NCBI RefSeq assembly: GCF_003403075.1 | Contig: NZ_CP031557.1 | Span: 248,001 to 312,000 of the forward strand | DNA from: Flavobacterium psychrotrophum | Lineage (GTDB): Bacteria; Bacteroidota; Bacteroidia; Flavobacteriales; Flavobacteriaceae | Direction of reading: 5' to 3' | DNA: 64,000 nucleotides | Shown here: in pieces, positions 18,230-25,541 of the stretch | How the letters are laid out: every line of letters starts with the position of its first letter | Position numbering within the stretch: the stretch's first letter is position 1 | The notes under the pieces: model-generated | The model's database searches: none | Seen by the model: only the letters and a program-made list of their open reading frames with translations | What the model was told of the DNA's origin: nothing | Position numbers and translations under genes: made by a program

Positions 18230-19276
18230 ATGACTGTTTTTTTAGCTGTCTTTTCATCTTTGCTATTGCTGTTTACCATAATGTCGCTAATAAAGAATGA
18301 CTATTGGGTGTTCAGAGTTTTTGATTATCCTCGTCTACAAAAATTTGTTCTGTCTGCTGTATGTTTAACGTTGTTGCTTTCAAATTTAGAGGCGCGCTCC
18401 ACTATGTTTTTAGTATTTGTGCCTTTAATAGCGCTTAACCTCATATATCTGGGCTGGCTTATTTGGCCATTTACTATTTTTTCTGCAAAACAGGTACTTC
18501 GCATCTCAAGCCAAAAGAAAGATGACCAGATTTGTGTAATGATATCTAATGTGTACCAGGATAATGATAATTATGCAGGCTGTCTTGCTGAAGTGCAAAG
18601 GGCTAACCCCGATGTCGTCTTGTTGCTTGAAACTAACGGTGCCTGGGATACTGCTACAGCTAAACTTTCTGAAACGTATAAACATAGCGTTAAAGTGCCT
18701 TTAGAAAACACATATGGTATGCTACTGTATTCTAAACTGGAGCTAAAAGAAAGTGTGGTGCACTATATGGTTGAAGATGGTATACCAAGTATACATACCC
18801 GTATTGTTTTAAAATCGGGCAGAGAGGTACAGCTTTATGCCGTGCATCCTACGCCGCCCGTTCCTAACGAAAATCCGCGTTCTACAGAGCGTGATAAAGA
18901 ACTGCTTTTAGTGGCAGATCTTGCCAAAGAGTGTAAACTACCCGTTATAGTGGTTGGCGATCTTAATGATGTGGCGTGGAGCTACACGACTGAATTATTC
19001 CTGAAAATGAGCGGGCTCCTGGACCCGAGGCGGGGCAGGGGATTTTATAATTCTTTTCATGCACATTACCCCATTATGCGTTTTCCGCTGGATCATGCTT
19101 TTGTTTCCGCCGATTTTAAACTCGTAGGTATGAAGCGTCTCAGGAATTTTAAATCAGACCATTTTCCCATTTACATTCACCTCCAGTATGAAGCTGCGGC
19201 AGAACTGGAGCAGCAACCCCTGGAGACAGATAGTGAAGATATAGCCCTTGCAGAAGAGAAAAAAGCTAAAATATAA
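18230..19276 (+). CDS. Membrane-anchored endonuclease/exonuclease/phosphatase (EEP) family protein
   Basis: 348 residues. The first about 90 residues are hydrophobic and probably form two or three transmembrane segments (from MTVFLAVFSSLLLLFTIMSL; LSAVCLTLLLS; FLVFVPLIALNLIYLGWLIW). The rest is an EEP fold with the metal and catalytic motifs ISNVYQDN, LLLETN (metal-binding Glu), VVGDLNDVAWS (Asp and Asn) and a closing SDHFPI (catalytic His). EEP proteins cleave phosphodiesters in nucleic acids, phospholipids or inositol phosphates. The substrate cannot be told here; the anchored form suggests action at or outside the membrane. The APH-like kinase gene follows after 51 bp on the same strand, so the two may be co-transcribed. 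Confidence 0.85.
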   Translation: MTVFLAVFSSLLLLFTIMSLIKNDYWVFRVFDYPRLQKFVLSAVCLTLLLSNLEARSTMFLVFVPLIALNLIYLGWLIWPFTIFSAKQVLRISSQKKDDQICVMISNVYQDNDNYAGCLAEVQRANPDVVLLLETNGAWDTATAKLSETYKHSVKVPLENTYGMLLYSKLELKESVVHYMVEDGIPSIHTRIVLKSGREVQLYAVHPTPPVPNENPRSTERDKELLLVADLAKECKLPVIVVGDLNDVAWSYTTELFLKMSGLLDPRRGRGFYNSFHAHYPIMRFPLDHAFVSADFKLVGMKRLRNFKSDHFPIYIHLQYEAAAELEQQPLETDSEDIALAEEKKAKI

Positions 19277-19327
19277 TATACCCACCTGCTGAGGTAAGGA
19301 TTAACCTGTAATAAGATTATTAACGCT

Positions 19328-20314
19328 ATGACTATTTTTCCTACGCAATATTCTGTTTTATCTGCTAAGGCTTTACAAAGCTATCTGGCAGAGCAATATG
19401 GTTTTGCTGTCATCGGTTGTCAGCTTATAACACATAATGTAAGCGATACCTACTTAGTTGAGGCTGCTTCGGCCAAATATGTATTCAAAATTTACAGGGA
19501 TGCCCACAGGCCTTATAATGAGATTATGGGGGAGATGGAGCTTTTAGACTATTATGAAAAAAATGGCGCAAGTGTTTCTTATCCTGTAAAAGACATATCG
19601 GACAAGTGGCTTCAGTCTTTTAATGCAGCAGAGGGTATACGCTACGGAGCGCTCTTTACTTATGCGCAGGGAAAAAATGTTTATATGATGAGCGATAAGC
19701 AGCTGGAAATGGTAGGCACAGAAATGGCAAAGCTGCATATACTGTCTTCATCTGCCGTATTAAATTATCCACGCAAAAAATATACAATAGCAACTACATT
19801 TACAGAACCTTTAAAGGTAATTCAACCCGCTTTTAAAGAAATGGAGGAAGAGTACAATTATCTTGTAGCGATTGCGGCTGATGCAGTACATGAGTTATCA
19901 AAAATTGATACATCAAATTTTAGCTACGGATATTGCCAGTATGATTTCCTGCCAAAGAATTTTCATTTTGATGGCGAGGATAAATTAACCTTTTTTGACT
20001 TTGATTTTGCCGGAGAAGGATATTTAATAAACGACATTACAACATTCTATATCCACTTTTTCTTCGATGTTTACTATGGAAAACTTACTAGGGAGGAAGC
20101 CGATAGGAGCTTTAACGTGTTTCTTGAAGCGTATAGAAAAGTAAAGCCTGTAAGCAAAGATGAGATAAGCAGTATACGATATTTTGGCTTAGGCTTCTGG
20201 CTGTTTTATTTTGGTTTTCATCAGGAAAACTTTGATGACTGGTCAAACTTTTTCTACACACCGGCATTTATAAAAAGCAGGATACCTCTAATAAAAAGGT
20301 GGATGGAGTATTAA
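19328..20314 (+). CDS. Aminoglycoside-phosphotransferase-like (APH fold) kinase
   Basis: 328 residues, cytoplasmic, no signal. The protein-kinase-like small-molecule kinase fold is visible: an N-terminal lobe with VSDTYLVEA and YVFKIYRD (ATP-binding Lys), and a C-terminal lobe with YCQYDFLPKNFHFDG and FFDFDFAGEG. The DFD motif binds metal. In the usual catalytic loop HxDxxxxN the first His is Gln here (CQYDFLPKN), while Asp and Asn are kept, so activity is plausible. Related enzymes phosphorylate homoserine, choline, fructosamines or antibiotics; the substrate is unknown and antibiotic resistance should not be assumed. The convergent HxlR gene ends 13 bp beyond the stop. Confidence 0.8.
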   Translation: MTIFPTQYSVLSAKALQSYLAEQYGFAVIGCQLITHNVSDTYLVEAASAKYVFKIYRDAHRPYNEIMGEMELLDYYEKNGASVSYPVKDISDKWLQSFNAAEGIRYGALFTYAQGKNVYMMSDKQLEMVGTEMAKLHILSSSAVLNYPRKKYTIATTFTEPLKVIQPAFKEMEEEYNYLVAIAADAVHELSKIDTSNFSYGYCQYDFLPKNFHFDGEDKLTFFDFDFAGEGYLINDITTFYIHFFFDVYYGKLTREEADRSFNVFLEAYRKVKPVSKDEISSIRYFGLGFWLFYFGFHQENFDDWSNFFYTPAFIKSRIPLIKRWMEY

Positions 20315-20327
20315 GATCAGATACTGA

Positions 20328-20720
20328 TTAAGCATCACGGTTTGCGGTCATTTCGCAAATTATTTTTTCACGATGGTTTAATCCCCACTGTACAAGCGTA
20401 TCGGTAACAGGTACTACTGTTTTGCCATATTCTGTAATAGTATATATTACGCTTAAGGGCTTTGTTTGTACTTCGGTTCTGGTAATAAGTAAGTTTGCTT
20501 CAAGCTCTTTGAGCTCTTTACTGAGCATTTTTGCAGAGATACCTTCAATTTCCCGTACCATTTTTTTAAAGTTAATAACCTGGTGTGCCCTGTTGGTAAG
20601 GTAGCGCAATAGGCGCAGCTTCCACTTACCACCCAGTATATCAAGGGCGTCATGTATTGCCCTTAGTTCTTCGCTGCATATGGTATCTCTCAAGATGCCG
20701 TTGTCGTTAATTTTTGCCAT
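20328..20720 (-). CDS. HxlR-family transcriptional regulator
   Basis: A winged-helix regulator of 130 residues with the family core ALDILGGKWKLRLLRYL, INFKKMVREIEGISAKMLSKELKEL and a C-terminal VIYTITEYGKTVVPV wing. The frame extends 19 codons further upstream to 20777, but a TAATTTTG promoter element for this strand lies inside that extension (20765-20772), so the ATG at 20720 (MAKINDNG) is preferred. HxlR proteins often sense electrophiles or redox state through a conserved Cys near the N-terminus; a Cys is present in RDTICSEEL. It is divergently transcribed from the cupin gene, its likely target. Confidence 0.85.
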   Translation of the reverse strand: MAKINDNGILRDTICSEELRAIHDALDILGGKWKLRLLRYLTNRAHQVINFKKMVREIEGISAKMLSKELKELEANLLITRTEVQTKPLSVIYTITEYGKTVVPVTDTLVQWGLNHREKIICEMTANRDA

Positions 20721-20764
20721 ACTGGTTACGCTTATGTTACCGGTTACCTGGTGTAAACCTATAA

Positions 20765-20772
20765 CAAAATTA
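20765..20772 (-). promoter_or_regulatory. Promoter -7 element for the HxlR gene
   Basis: Read leftward this is TAATTTTG, an exact match to the Bacteroidota -7 consensus TAnnTTTG. It lies about 45 bp upstream of the chosen start. No convincing -33 element was found. Confidence 0.45.
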
Positions 20773-20786
20773 ATCAATCAACACGG

Positions 20787-20794
20787 TAGTTTTG
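20787..20794 (+). promoter_or_regulatory. Promoter -7 element for the cupin gene
   Basis: TAGTTTTG, an exact TAnnTTTG match, sits 24 bp before the cupin start and back-to-back with the HxlR promoter, so one bound regulator could cover both. Confidence 0.5.
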
Positions 20795-20818
20795 TGCTTT
20801 AACCATTAAAATCAAATC

Positions 20819-21286
20819 ATGAAAACCATACCCAGGGTAGTAGTAACAGGAGAAAAGGACGGAAAATCGGTAATCATAAAAGATGAAATTACTACTAATA
20901 CATCAGAACATTTTCCAGGGCTCATAATATCAGATATATGGGCTACAGATGCAATGCCGGCGGGGCAGGAGCAAACTACCATTAAAAATACTGCTTTCCC
21001 TAACACACCAGTGAATGGTACTTATTTCAGGTATGTACAAATACCTCCCGATACAGAACTTGGTGTAAAGGCAGAGCCGGGCAAGCAGCACCCGATGATG
21101 CACAAAACGCAAACGCTGGATTACATTATAATTTTATCAGGTGAATTATACCTTATAATGGAAGAGGGCGAAACGCTGCTTAAACCGGGTGATATTGTAA
21201 TACAAAGAGGTACTAACCATGCCTGGAGTAACAGGGGTACTACGCCCTGCATTCAGCTTGCCATACTTATTGATGCTCAAAGTTAA
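20819..21286 (+). CDS. Cupin-domain protein
   Basis: 155 residues, cytoplasmic. The cupin beta-barrel shows in HKTQTLDYIIILSGELYLIMEEG (first motif) and LKPGDIVIQRGTNHAWSNRG (second motif, with the metal-ligand His). The first motif is degenerate: a single His precedes the TQTLDYIIILSGE stretch instead of the usual HxH. Small cupins of this kind are uncharacterised oxygenases, isomerases or binding proteins. Divergence from an HxlR regulator suggests induction by a small reactive compound. The 3' end overlaps the convergent second HxlR gene by 20 bp. Confidence 0.8.
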   Translation: MKTIPRVVVTGEKDGKSVIIKDEITTNTSEHFPGLIISDIWATDAMPAGQEQTTIKNTAFPNTPVNGTYFRYVQIPPDTELGVKAEPGKQHPMMHKTQTLDYIIILSGELYLIMEEGETLLKPGDIVIQRGTNHAWSNRGTTPCIQLAILIDAQS

Positions 21287-21596
21287 TGAGTTCTTTAAGT
21301 ACTTTTTCTAATGCTTTTCCTTTGGGCGTAAGAATGTAGTTAAAACTTCTGCCGTATTTTTCTTTATATATAACTTCTGCGGCAATAAGCTCTTTGAGTT
21401 GCAGGGCAAGTATCCTGTCGCTTATGTGAGGCAATACTATTTTAAAGTCAGAAAACGTTCGTTCATTATTTTCCAACAAAGAAAAAACAAGAGATAGTTT
21501 CCAGCGTCCGCTGATAAGGGCAAGTGTTTTGGAGGCATTGCAAAATGCATTTAGGGTAACCTCATTTTCAAAGTTGGTAGAACTTTCTTTTCGCAT
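21267..21596 (-). CDS. HxlR-family transcriptional regulator (second)
   Basis: 109 residues with the HxlR core LALISGRWKLSLVFSLLENN, RTFSDFKIVLPHISDRILALQLKEL and YILTPKGKALEKVL. One Cys (NAFCNASKTL) sits in the N-terminal position used for sensing in some family members. It is divergent from the VOC-family gene, with a 68-bp shared control region containing a perfect inverted repeat. Its 3' end overlaps the cupin gene. Confidence 0.85.
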   Translation of the reverse strand: MRKESSTNFENEVTLNAFCNASKTLALISGRWKLSLVFSLLENNERTFSDFKIVLPHISDRILALQLKELIAAEVIYKEKYGRSFNYILTPKGKALEKVLKELINFEHQ

Positions 21597-21611
21597 ACTA
21601 ACAATTTTGTA

Positions 21612-21635
21612 AGCAGCACTATCAACGGTGCTGCT
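21612..21635. promoter_or_regulatory. Candidate operator: perfect 8-bp inverted repeat
   Basis: AGCAGCAC-TATCAACG-GTGCTGCT lies between the divergent HxlR and VOC genes, directly upstream of the VOC promoter -7 element, where a bound dimer would block polymerase. It is the obvious binding-site candidate for the adjacent HxlR protein (inferred). Confidence 0.55.
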
Positions 21636-21639
21636 GCAC

Positions 21640-21647
21640 TAATTTTG
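21640..21647 (+). promoter_or_regulatory. Promoter -7 element for the VOC gene
   Basis: TAATTTTG matches TAnnTTTG and lies 17 bp before the VOC start codon. Confidence 0.5.
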
Positions 21648-21664
21648 TACAAAAATAAACTATA

Positions 21665-22111
21665 ATGGACTATACAATTACAGGTTTTCACCATTTTGCC
21701 ATCAAGGCACAGGACTTTGAAGTAACAGTACGTTTTTATGAAACCCTTGGGTTTGAAATAGTGCATGGCTGGAGCCTGCCGGACTTTAATTTAAAGCAGT
21801 GTGTAATGATGCGCAATGCCCTTATAAACTGTTATATAGAGATATGCGATAAAGATGCTGATTTCCCTTCGCAGGGGCGCAAGCATATACATGGTGAGGG
21901 TTATGTGCAAAATGCAATTATGCATATATGCTTTACGGTAACAGATGCAGCCGCGGCCTTTGAGGCAGCACTAAAAAATGGAGCCGTTCCACTATCTGAT
22001 AAAGAGACATTGCAATTAAATAGCGGAGTAAAATCTGTTTCGGTATCAAACAGCCTGGTTTATAGCCCTAATGGAGAGGTCATAGAGTTTTTAGAACAGG
22101 TTGTTTTTTGA
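21665..22111 (+). CDS. VOC (glyoxalase/dioxygenase-fold) family protein
   Basis: 148 residues with two beta-alpha-beta-beta-beta units: FHHFAIKAQDFEVTVRFYETLGFEIVHGW at the N-terminus and IMHICFTVTDAAAAFEAALKNGA plus SPNGEVIEFLEQ at the C-terminus. Candidate metal ligands are the His in FHHFAI, the His in MHICF and the Glu in VIEFLEQ. VOC proteins isomerise, cleave or sequester small reactive molecules; the substrate is unknown. Control by the divergent HxlR protein is likely, given the shared promoter region with an inverted repeat. Confidence 0.82.
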   Translation: MDYTITGFHHFAIKAQDFEVTVRFYETLGFEIVHGWSLPDFNLKQCVMMRNALINCYIEICDKDADFPSQGRKHIHGEGYVQNAIMHICFTVTDAAAAFEAALKNGAVPLSDKETLQLNSGVKSVSVSNSLVYSPNGEVIEFLEQVVF

Positions 22112-22127
22112 TGTAAACTGCCGGAGT

Positions 22128-22161
22128 AAAAAATCCCGACTGCAAAAAAATGCAGCCGGGA
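22128..22161 (-). terminator. Terminator of the GEVED/Ig-like gene
   Basis: TCCCGACTGCA pairs with TGCAGCCGGGA (one mismatch) around an A-rich loop. Read leftward it is followed by TTTTTT, so it serves the minus-strand gene that stops at 22199. Confidence 0.7.
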
Positions 22162-22198
22162 CACTGATAAAACCCACAAAGTATAATAAGAGAATTCT

Positions 22199-24103
22199 TT
22201 AGTTCTTAATAATTTTTTCTGTTGCTGTTTGTCCGTTTACAAGGCCTATCTCTACAAAGTATACACCTTTTTCAATATTTGAAAGGTTTATCTCATTAGC
22301 AGCATTTGCGTAAACAGTTTGTCCCAACATGTTATAAATAGCAACCTGCTTTACAGGAACGTCACTTTTTATAAATACAGTTCCGTTAGTAGGATTAGGA
22401 TATACCTTAACCAATAGGCTGTTGAACTTATCGGCCGAAAGGCTGCCGGTAATAACTATTTCTATATCATCAAACAAGGTATCATCTGCAACAGATGTAG
22501 CTCTTATTGTAGCTGTGCCGTTTGCAAGAGCTGTAACTAACCCGCTTGTGCTTACAGATGCAAATTCTGAACCTGATACTACAGACCATACTACACTACT
22601 ATCTGTAGCATCGTCTGGGCTTACAGTAGCAACTAGTTGCAGGGTACCATTGTCTGTTATAATTGTTGCCGGTACATCATTTTCTGTTGTAACTATTACA
22701 GCAGTAACCGCTACAACCTGGTTTGTAATAATAATATCAATACTGTCAGATAATGTGCCATCGGCTACAGATGTTGCAGTAACAGTAACGGTGCCGTTTG
22801 CTGTAGCTGTAACAAGTCCTGTTGCACTTACCGATGCAAATGCCTCACCTGTAGTAACTGCCCATGTTACGCTGTCATCTGTAGCATCGTCTGGGCTTAT
22901 AGTGGCAACTAATTGTAGCGTACCACCATTTGTAATAATAGTTGCATCGGCTTCATTTTCTGTAGTTACCGTAACTGCCGTAACCGCTACAACCTGGTTT
23001 GTAATAATAATATCAATACTGTCAGATAATGTGCCATCGGCTACAGATGTTGCAGTAACAGTAACGGTACCGTTTGCTGTAGCTGTAACAAGTCCTGTTG
23101 CACTTACCGATGCAAATTCACCACCTGTAGTAACAGCCCATGTTACGCTGTCATCAGTAGCATCATCAGGGCTTATAGTAGCTAATAGTTGTAATGTACC
23201 ACCATCAGTAACAATAGTCGCATCTGCTTCATTTTCTGTCGTCACAGCAACTGCGGTAACAGCCACAACCTGGTTTGTAATAGTAATGCTTATGGTACCT
23301 GTGATAGCAGGCGTTGCTGAAGAAGTTGCCGTTACAACCACAGTACCGTTTGCCGTTGCCGTAACAAGTCCTGTAGTGCTTACTGTTGCAAACTCAGCAC
23401 CTGTGGTAACTGCCCAAGTAACATCTTGTGGCGCAGCTGCTGGTGTAATGGCTGCTGCAAGTTGTAGCGTACCACCATCTGTATTAATGGTAGCAGGTGC
23501 ACTGTTTGCTGTTGTGACGGCAAGTGCTGTAGCTACCGGTCCTGTTACATTTAGCGTATAATCATGGTAATTTCCACCAGCTTCGCGTCCGCTAAAGTTA
23601 GCGCATGCCTGCCCGGCTCCTACTTGTTGAGCGCTACTATCGCCCCACACGGCTAATACCCTAAGCCTGTAAGAACCGGCGGCTACGCCCTCAGGAATGG
23701 ATATAGTTCCTGTAGTTGTTTCTATGGGTGACTCCCAAGCCGGATGGCCTGCAAGTAATAATTCATTAGTATCATCAAAATCGCCGTCGCCGTTAAAGTC
23801 GGCATAAATAGCAAAAGACATCCAGTTACCTAATGTAATAGAGTAAGGAACGGCTGTGCCTGGCAGCGCTGATGTAGACATTGCTGTATAATTAAATGTA
23901 GTACACTGACCTATGGCAGGTGCATTAGTTATACTGCCCAGAGTAACATTTCTTAAACTGTAGTTTGTGCAGGTATTAGATATAGTCCTGAACGTAGGGG
24001 AACAATATGTTACCTGGGCACTAGCTACAGTAGACAGTAACGAAATTACCAGGCCAAATGCCAGGCCAAGTTTCTTAGAGAACGAAACGTAATTTTTTTT
24101 CAT
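22199..24103 (-). CDS. Secreted GEVED-domain protein with four BIG2-type Ig-like repeats and T9SS type A tail
   Basis: 634 residues. A signal peptide (VISLLSTVASAQ) leads into a GEVED-type domain (about 30-190) with IYADFNGDGDFDDTNE, a Ca-binding-like acidic loop, and GSYRLRVLAVWGD. Four BIG2-like repeats of about 92 residues follow (about 195-560), each with the pattern ATIxTDGGTLQLxATISPDDATDDSVTW and GLVTATANGTVTVTATS. A type A sorting domain ends it (VKVYPNPTNGTVFI, VAIYNMLGQTVY, TATEKIIKN). BIG2 and GEVED domains are structural or adhesive; no enzyme domain is seen. The BIG2 units are almost identical at DNA level (276-bp period) and resemble those of the 1784-residue protein at 33.4-38.8 kb. 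Confidence 0.85.
   Translation of the reverse strand: MKKNYVSFSKKLGLAFGLVISLLSTVASAQVTYCSPTFRTISNTCTNYSLRNVTLGSITNAPAIGQCTTFNYTAMSTSALPGTAVPYSITLGNWMSFAIYADFNGDGDFDDTNELLLAGHPAWESPIETTTGTISIPEGVAAGSYRLRVLAVWGDSSAQQVGAGQACANFSGREAGGNYHDYTLNVTGPVATALAVTTANSAPATINTDGGTLQLAAAITPAAAPQDVTWAVTTGAEFATVSTTGLVTATANGTVVVTATSSATPAITGTISITITNQVVAVTAVAVTTENEADATIVTDGGTLQLLATISPDDATDDSVTWAVTTGGEFASVSATGLVTATANGTVTVTATSVADGTLSDSIDIIITNQVVAVTAVTVTTENEADATIITNGGTLQLVATISPDDATDDSVTWAVTTGEAFASVSATGLVTATANGTVTVTATSVADGTLSDSIDIIITNQVVAVTAVIVTTENDVPATIITDNGTLQLVATVSPDDATDSSVVWSVVSGSEFASVSTSGLVTALANGTATIRATSVADDTLFDDIEIVITGSLSADKFNSLLVKVYPNPTNGTVFIKSDVPVKQVAIYNMLGQTVYANAANEINLSNIEKGVYFVEIGLVNGQTATEKIIKN
22440..23540 (-). 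repeat. 276-bp tandem repeats encoding BIG2-like domains
   Basis: The string AACCTGGTTTGTAATA recurs at 22715, 22991 and 23267, exactly 276 bp apart. The two central units are nearly identical; the outer ones are more diverged. Confidence 0.85.
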
Positions 24104-24476
24104 AAAATTTTGATTGTTTAGTGTGGTTTTGAGTTAATAGGCATGATGTTTTTAAAATAAAACAGCACGACGTAAACTTCTTGTTTTTAATGTGGTTAGG
24201 TTGTAACTATCGTTTCAAAACCTGTTACTAATGTTTCAATAGCATTGAAAGACACGAATCTGAATTGATTTTGGGACAAAGTAGCCAGCCCAAACTCATT
24301 GGTATGCAATTTGTGCTTTTCTTCTACATATCGGCGCACAGTAAGGTAATTTTTCTGCTCAAAGGCAATGTTGACACGATTTGCATAAATTCTGAAATAG
24401 AATGCCACCAGTAAATTGGATTAAAACAGGGTATTTTGCGAAAACGAAATAGTTAAATCAGCTAAACAAACAATCT
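24104..24476. other. Divergent intergenic region (GEVED/Ig-like gene and orphan GH43 gene)
   Basis: About 370 bp. On the plus strand, GTATTTTGCGAAAACGAAATAG at 24431-24452 combines a near-consensus -7 box with a GAAAACGA motif shared with other glycan genes of the window. A 70-codon minus-strand frame (24196-24408, GTG start) has no family resemblance and is not called. Nothing else recognised. Confidence 0.5.
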
Positions 24477-25466
24477 ATGAAAACGAAACACGTTACAACA
24501 CTACTTTTATCTTTTTTAATAAGTCCGCTTTTGGTTTCTTGTGGGGACGATGATAAAAGTGGTTCTGAACCTGTAAAAGCCCGACTGAACCCTATGCAGG
24601 CTGACCCAACCATCTTTCAGGATAATGGCACCTATTATTTATATGGTACAAACAATAATCCCAATGTAAAGGGAGAAGGCTTTGCAGTATACACTTCTAC
24701 TGATATGCAAAAGTGGGAAGGGCCTGCCGGTGCACACGATGGCTTTGCTTTTAAAAAAGGAGATGGTTATGGTACTACAGGGTTCTGGGCGCCACAAATA
24801 TTTAAACACAATAATAAATACTACATGGCTTATACTGCCAATGAGCAAATAGCCATAGCAGTTGCCGATAGCCCTGTAGGGCCATTTACAAATGCAGGTA
24901 ATCCGCTGCCGTCTACCGGTAAGCAAATAGACCCATTTGTGTTTTTTGATAACGGCAAGGTTTATCTGTACCATGTAAGGTTAGATAACGGCAACCGCAT
25001 TTTTGTTGCAGAAATGGAAGATGACCTTAGTGCTATTAAACCCGGAACGCTTACCGAATGTATACATGCTACACAGCCATGGGAAAATACTGAAAATGTA
25101 AGCTGGACAGTAGCAGAAGGGCCTACCGTTCTAAAGAATGGCAGCTTATATTACCTTATATACTCGGCTAACGATTTCAGGAATAAAGATTATGCAGCAG
25201 GCTATGCCACATCTTCAAGCCCTATGGGCCCCTGGACAAAGGCAACTTCAAGCCCGTTTATATCCAGGCAGCAGCTAAACTACCCGGGTACAGGTCACGG
25301 CGACGTGTTTTACAATCCGGCTGGAGATATGTTCTACGTGTTCCATACCCATTTTTCGAACACAAAGGTAGACCCTCGTAAAACTGCAATTGTGCCAATA
25401 ACATTAAGTTCAGGTACATTATCTGTAAAAGCAGGAGCAGAAATGATGTGGCCTTATACTGAATAA
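24477..25466 (+). CDS. GH43-family glycosidase, lipoprotein
   Basis: 329 residues. The signal ends in a lipobox (LLVSC, Cys22) followed at once by GDDDKSG. Such acidic residues after the Cys resemble the surface-export signal of Bacteroidota lipoproteins, so an outer-face location is likely. The five-bladed propeller of GH43 shows in QADPTIF (Asp43, catalytic base), KQIDPFVFFD (Asp152, pKa modulator) and AEGPTVLK (Glu214, acid), plus GTGHGDVFY late in the protein. GH43 enzymes act on arabinose- or xylose-containing glycans. It is closely similar to the last gene of the polysaccharide locus (39673-40599), which lacks the lipobox. It stands alone here between unrelated genes and is followed by a strong terminator. 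Confidence 0.88.
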   Translation: MKTKHVTTLLLSFLISPLLVSCGDDDKSGSEPVKARLNPMQADPTIFQDNGTYYLYGTNNNPNVKGEGFAVYTSTDMQKWEGPAGAHDGFAFKKGDGYGTTGFWAPQIFKHNNKYYMAYTANEQIAIAVADSPVGPFTNAGNPLPSTGKQIDPFVFFDNGKVYLYHVRLDNGNRIFVAEMEDDLSAIKPGTLTECIHATQPWENTENVSWTVAEGPTVLKNGSLYYLIYSANDFRNKDYAAGYATSSSPMGPWTKATSSPFISRQQLNYPGTGHGDVFYNPAGDMFYVFHTHFSNTKVDPRKTAIVPITLSSGTLSVKAGAEMMWPYTE

Positions 25467-25498
25467 GTTTGCCATAAATTATAACAAATAGCTACAAC

Positions 25499-25533
25499 GA
25501 CCTTCAGTGCATACTGAAGGTCATTTTGTTTTT
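25499..25533 (+). terminator. Bidirectional terminator between GH43 and TonB-receptor-like genes
   Basis: A perfect 10-bp stem GACCTTCAGT/ACTGAAGGTC with a 4-nt loop, followed by ATTTTGTTTTT. It lies between two convergent genes. Confidence 0.8.
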
Positions 25534-25541
25534 GGGCGGCT

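Noticed and set aside
19328..20314. Antibiotic-resistance aminoglycoside kinase
   Set aside because: Only the general APH fold is recognisable, the catalytic-loop His is replaced, and context gives no sign of resistance; a metabolic kinase is equally likely.
22422..23561. 379-codon plus-strand frame opposite the BIG2 repeats
   Set aside because: It is the antisense shadow of a repetitive, codon-biased gene; the real product on the minus strand has signal peptide, domains and sorting tail.
24196..24408. 70-codon minus-strand frame in the spacer before the orphan GH43 gene
   Set aside because: GTG start, no family resemblance, no ribosome-binding or promoter support; probably chance.
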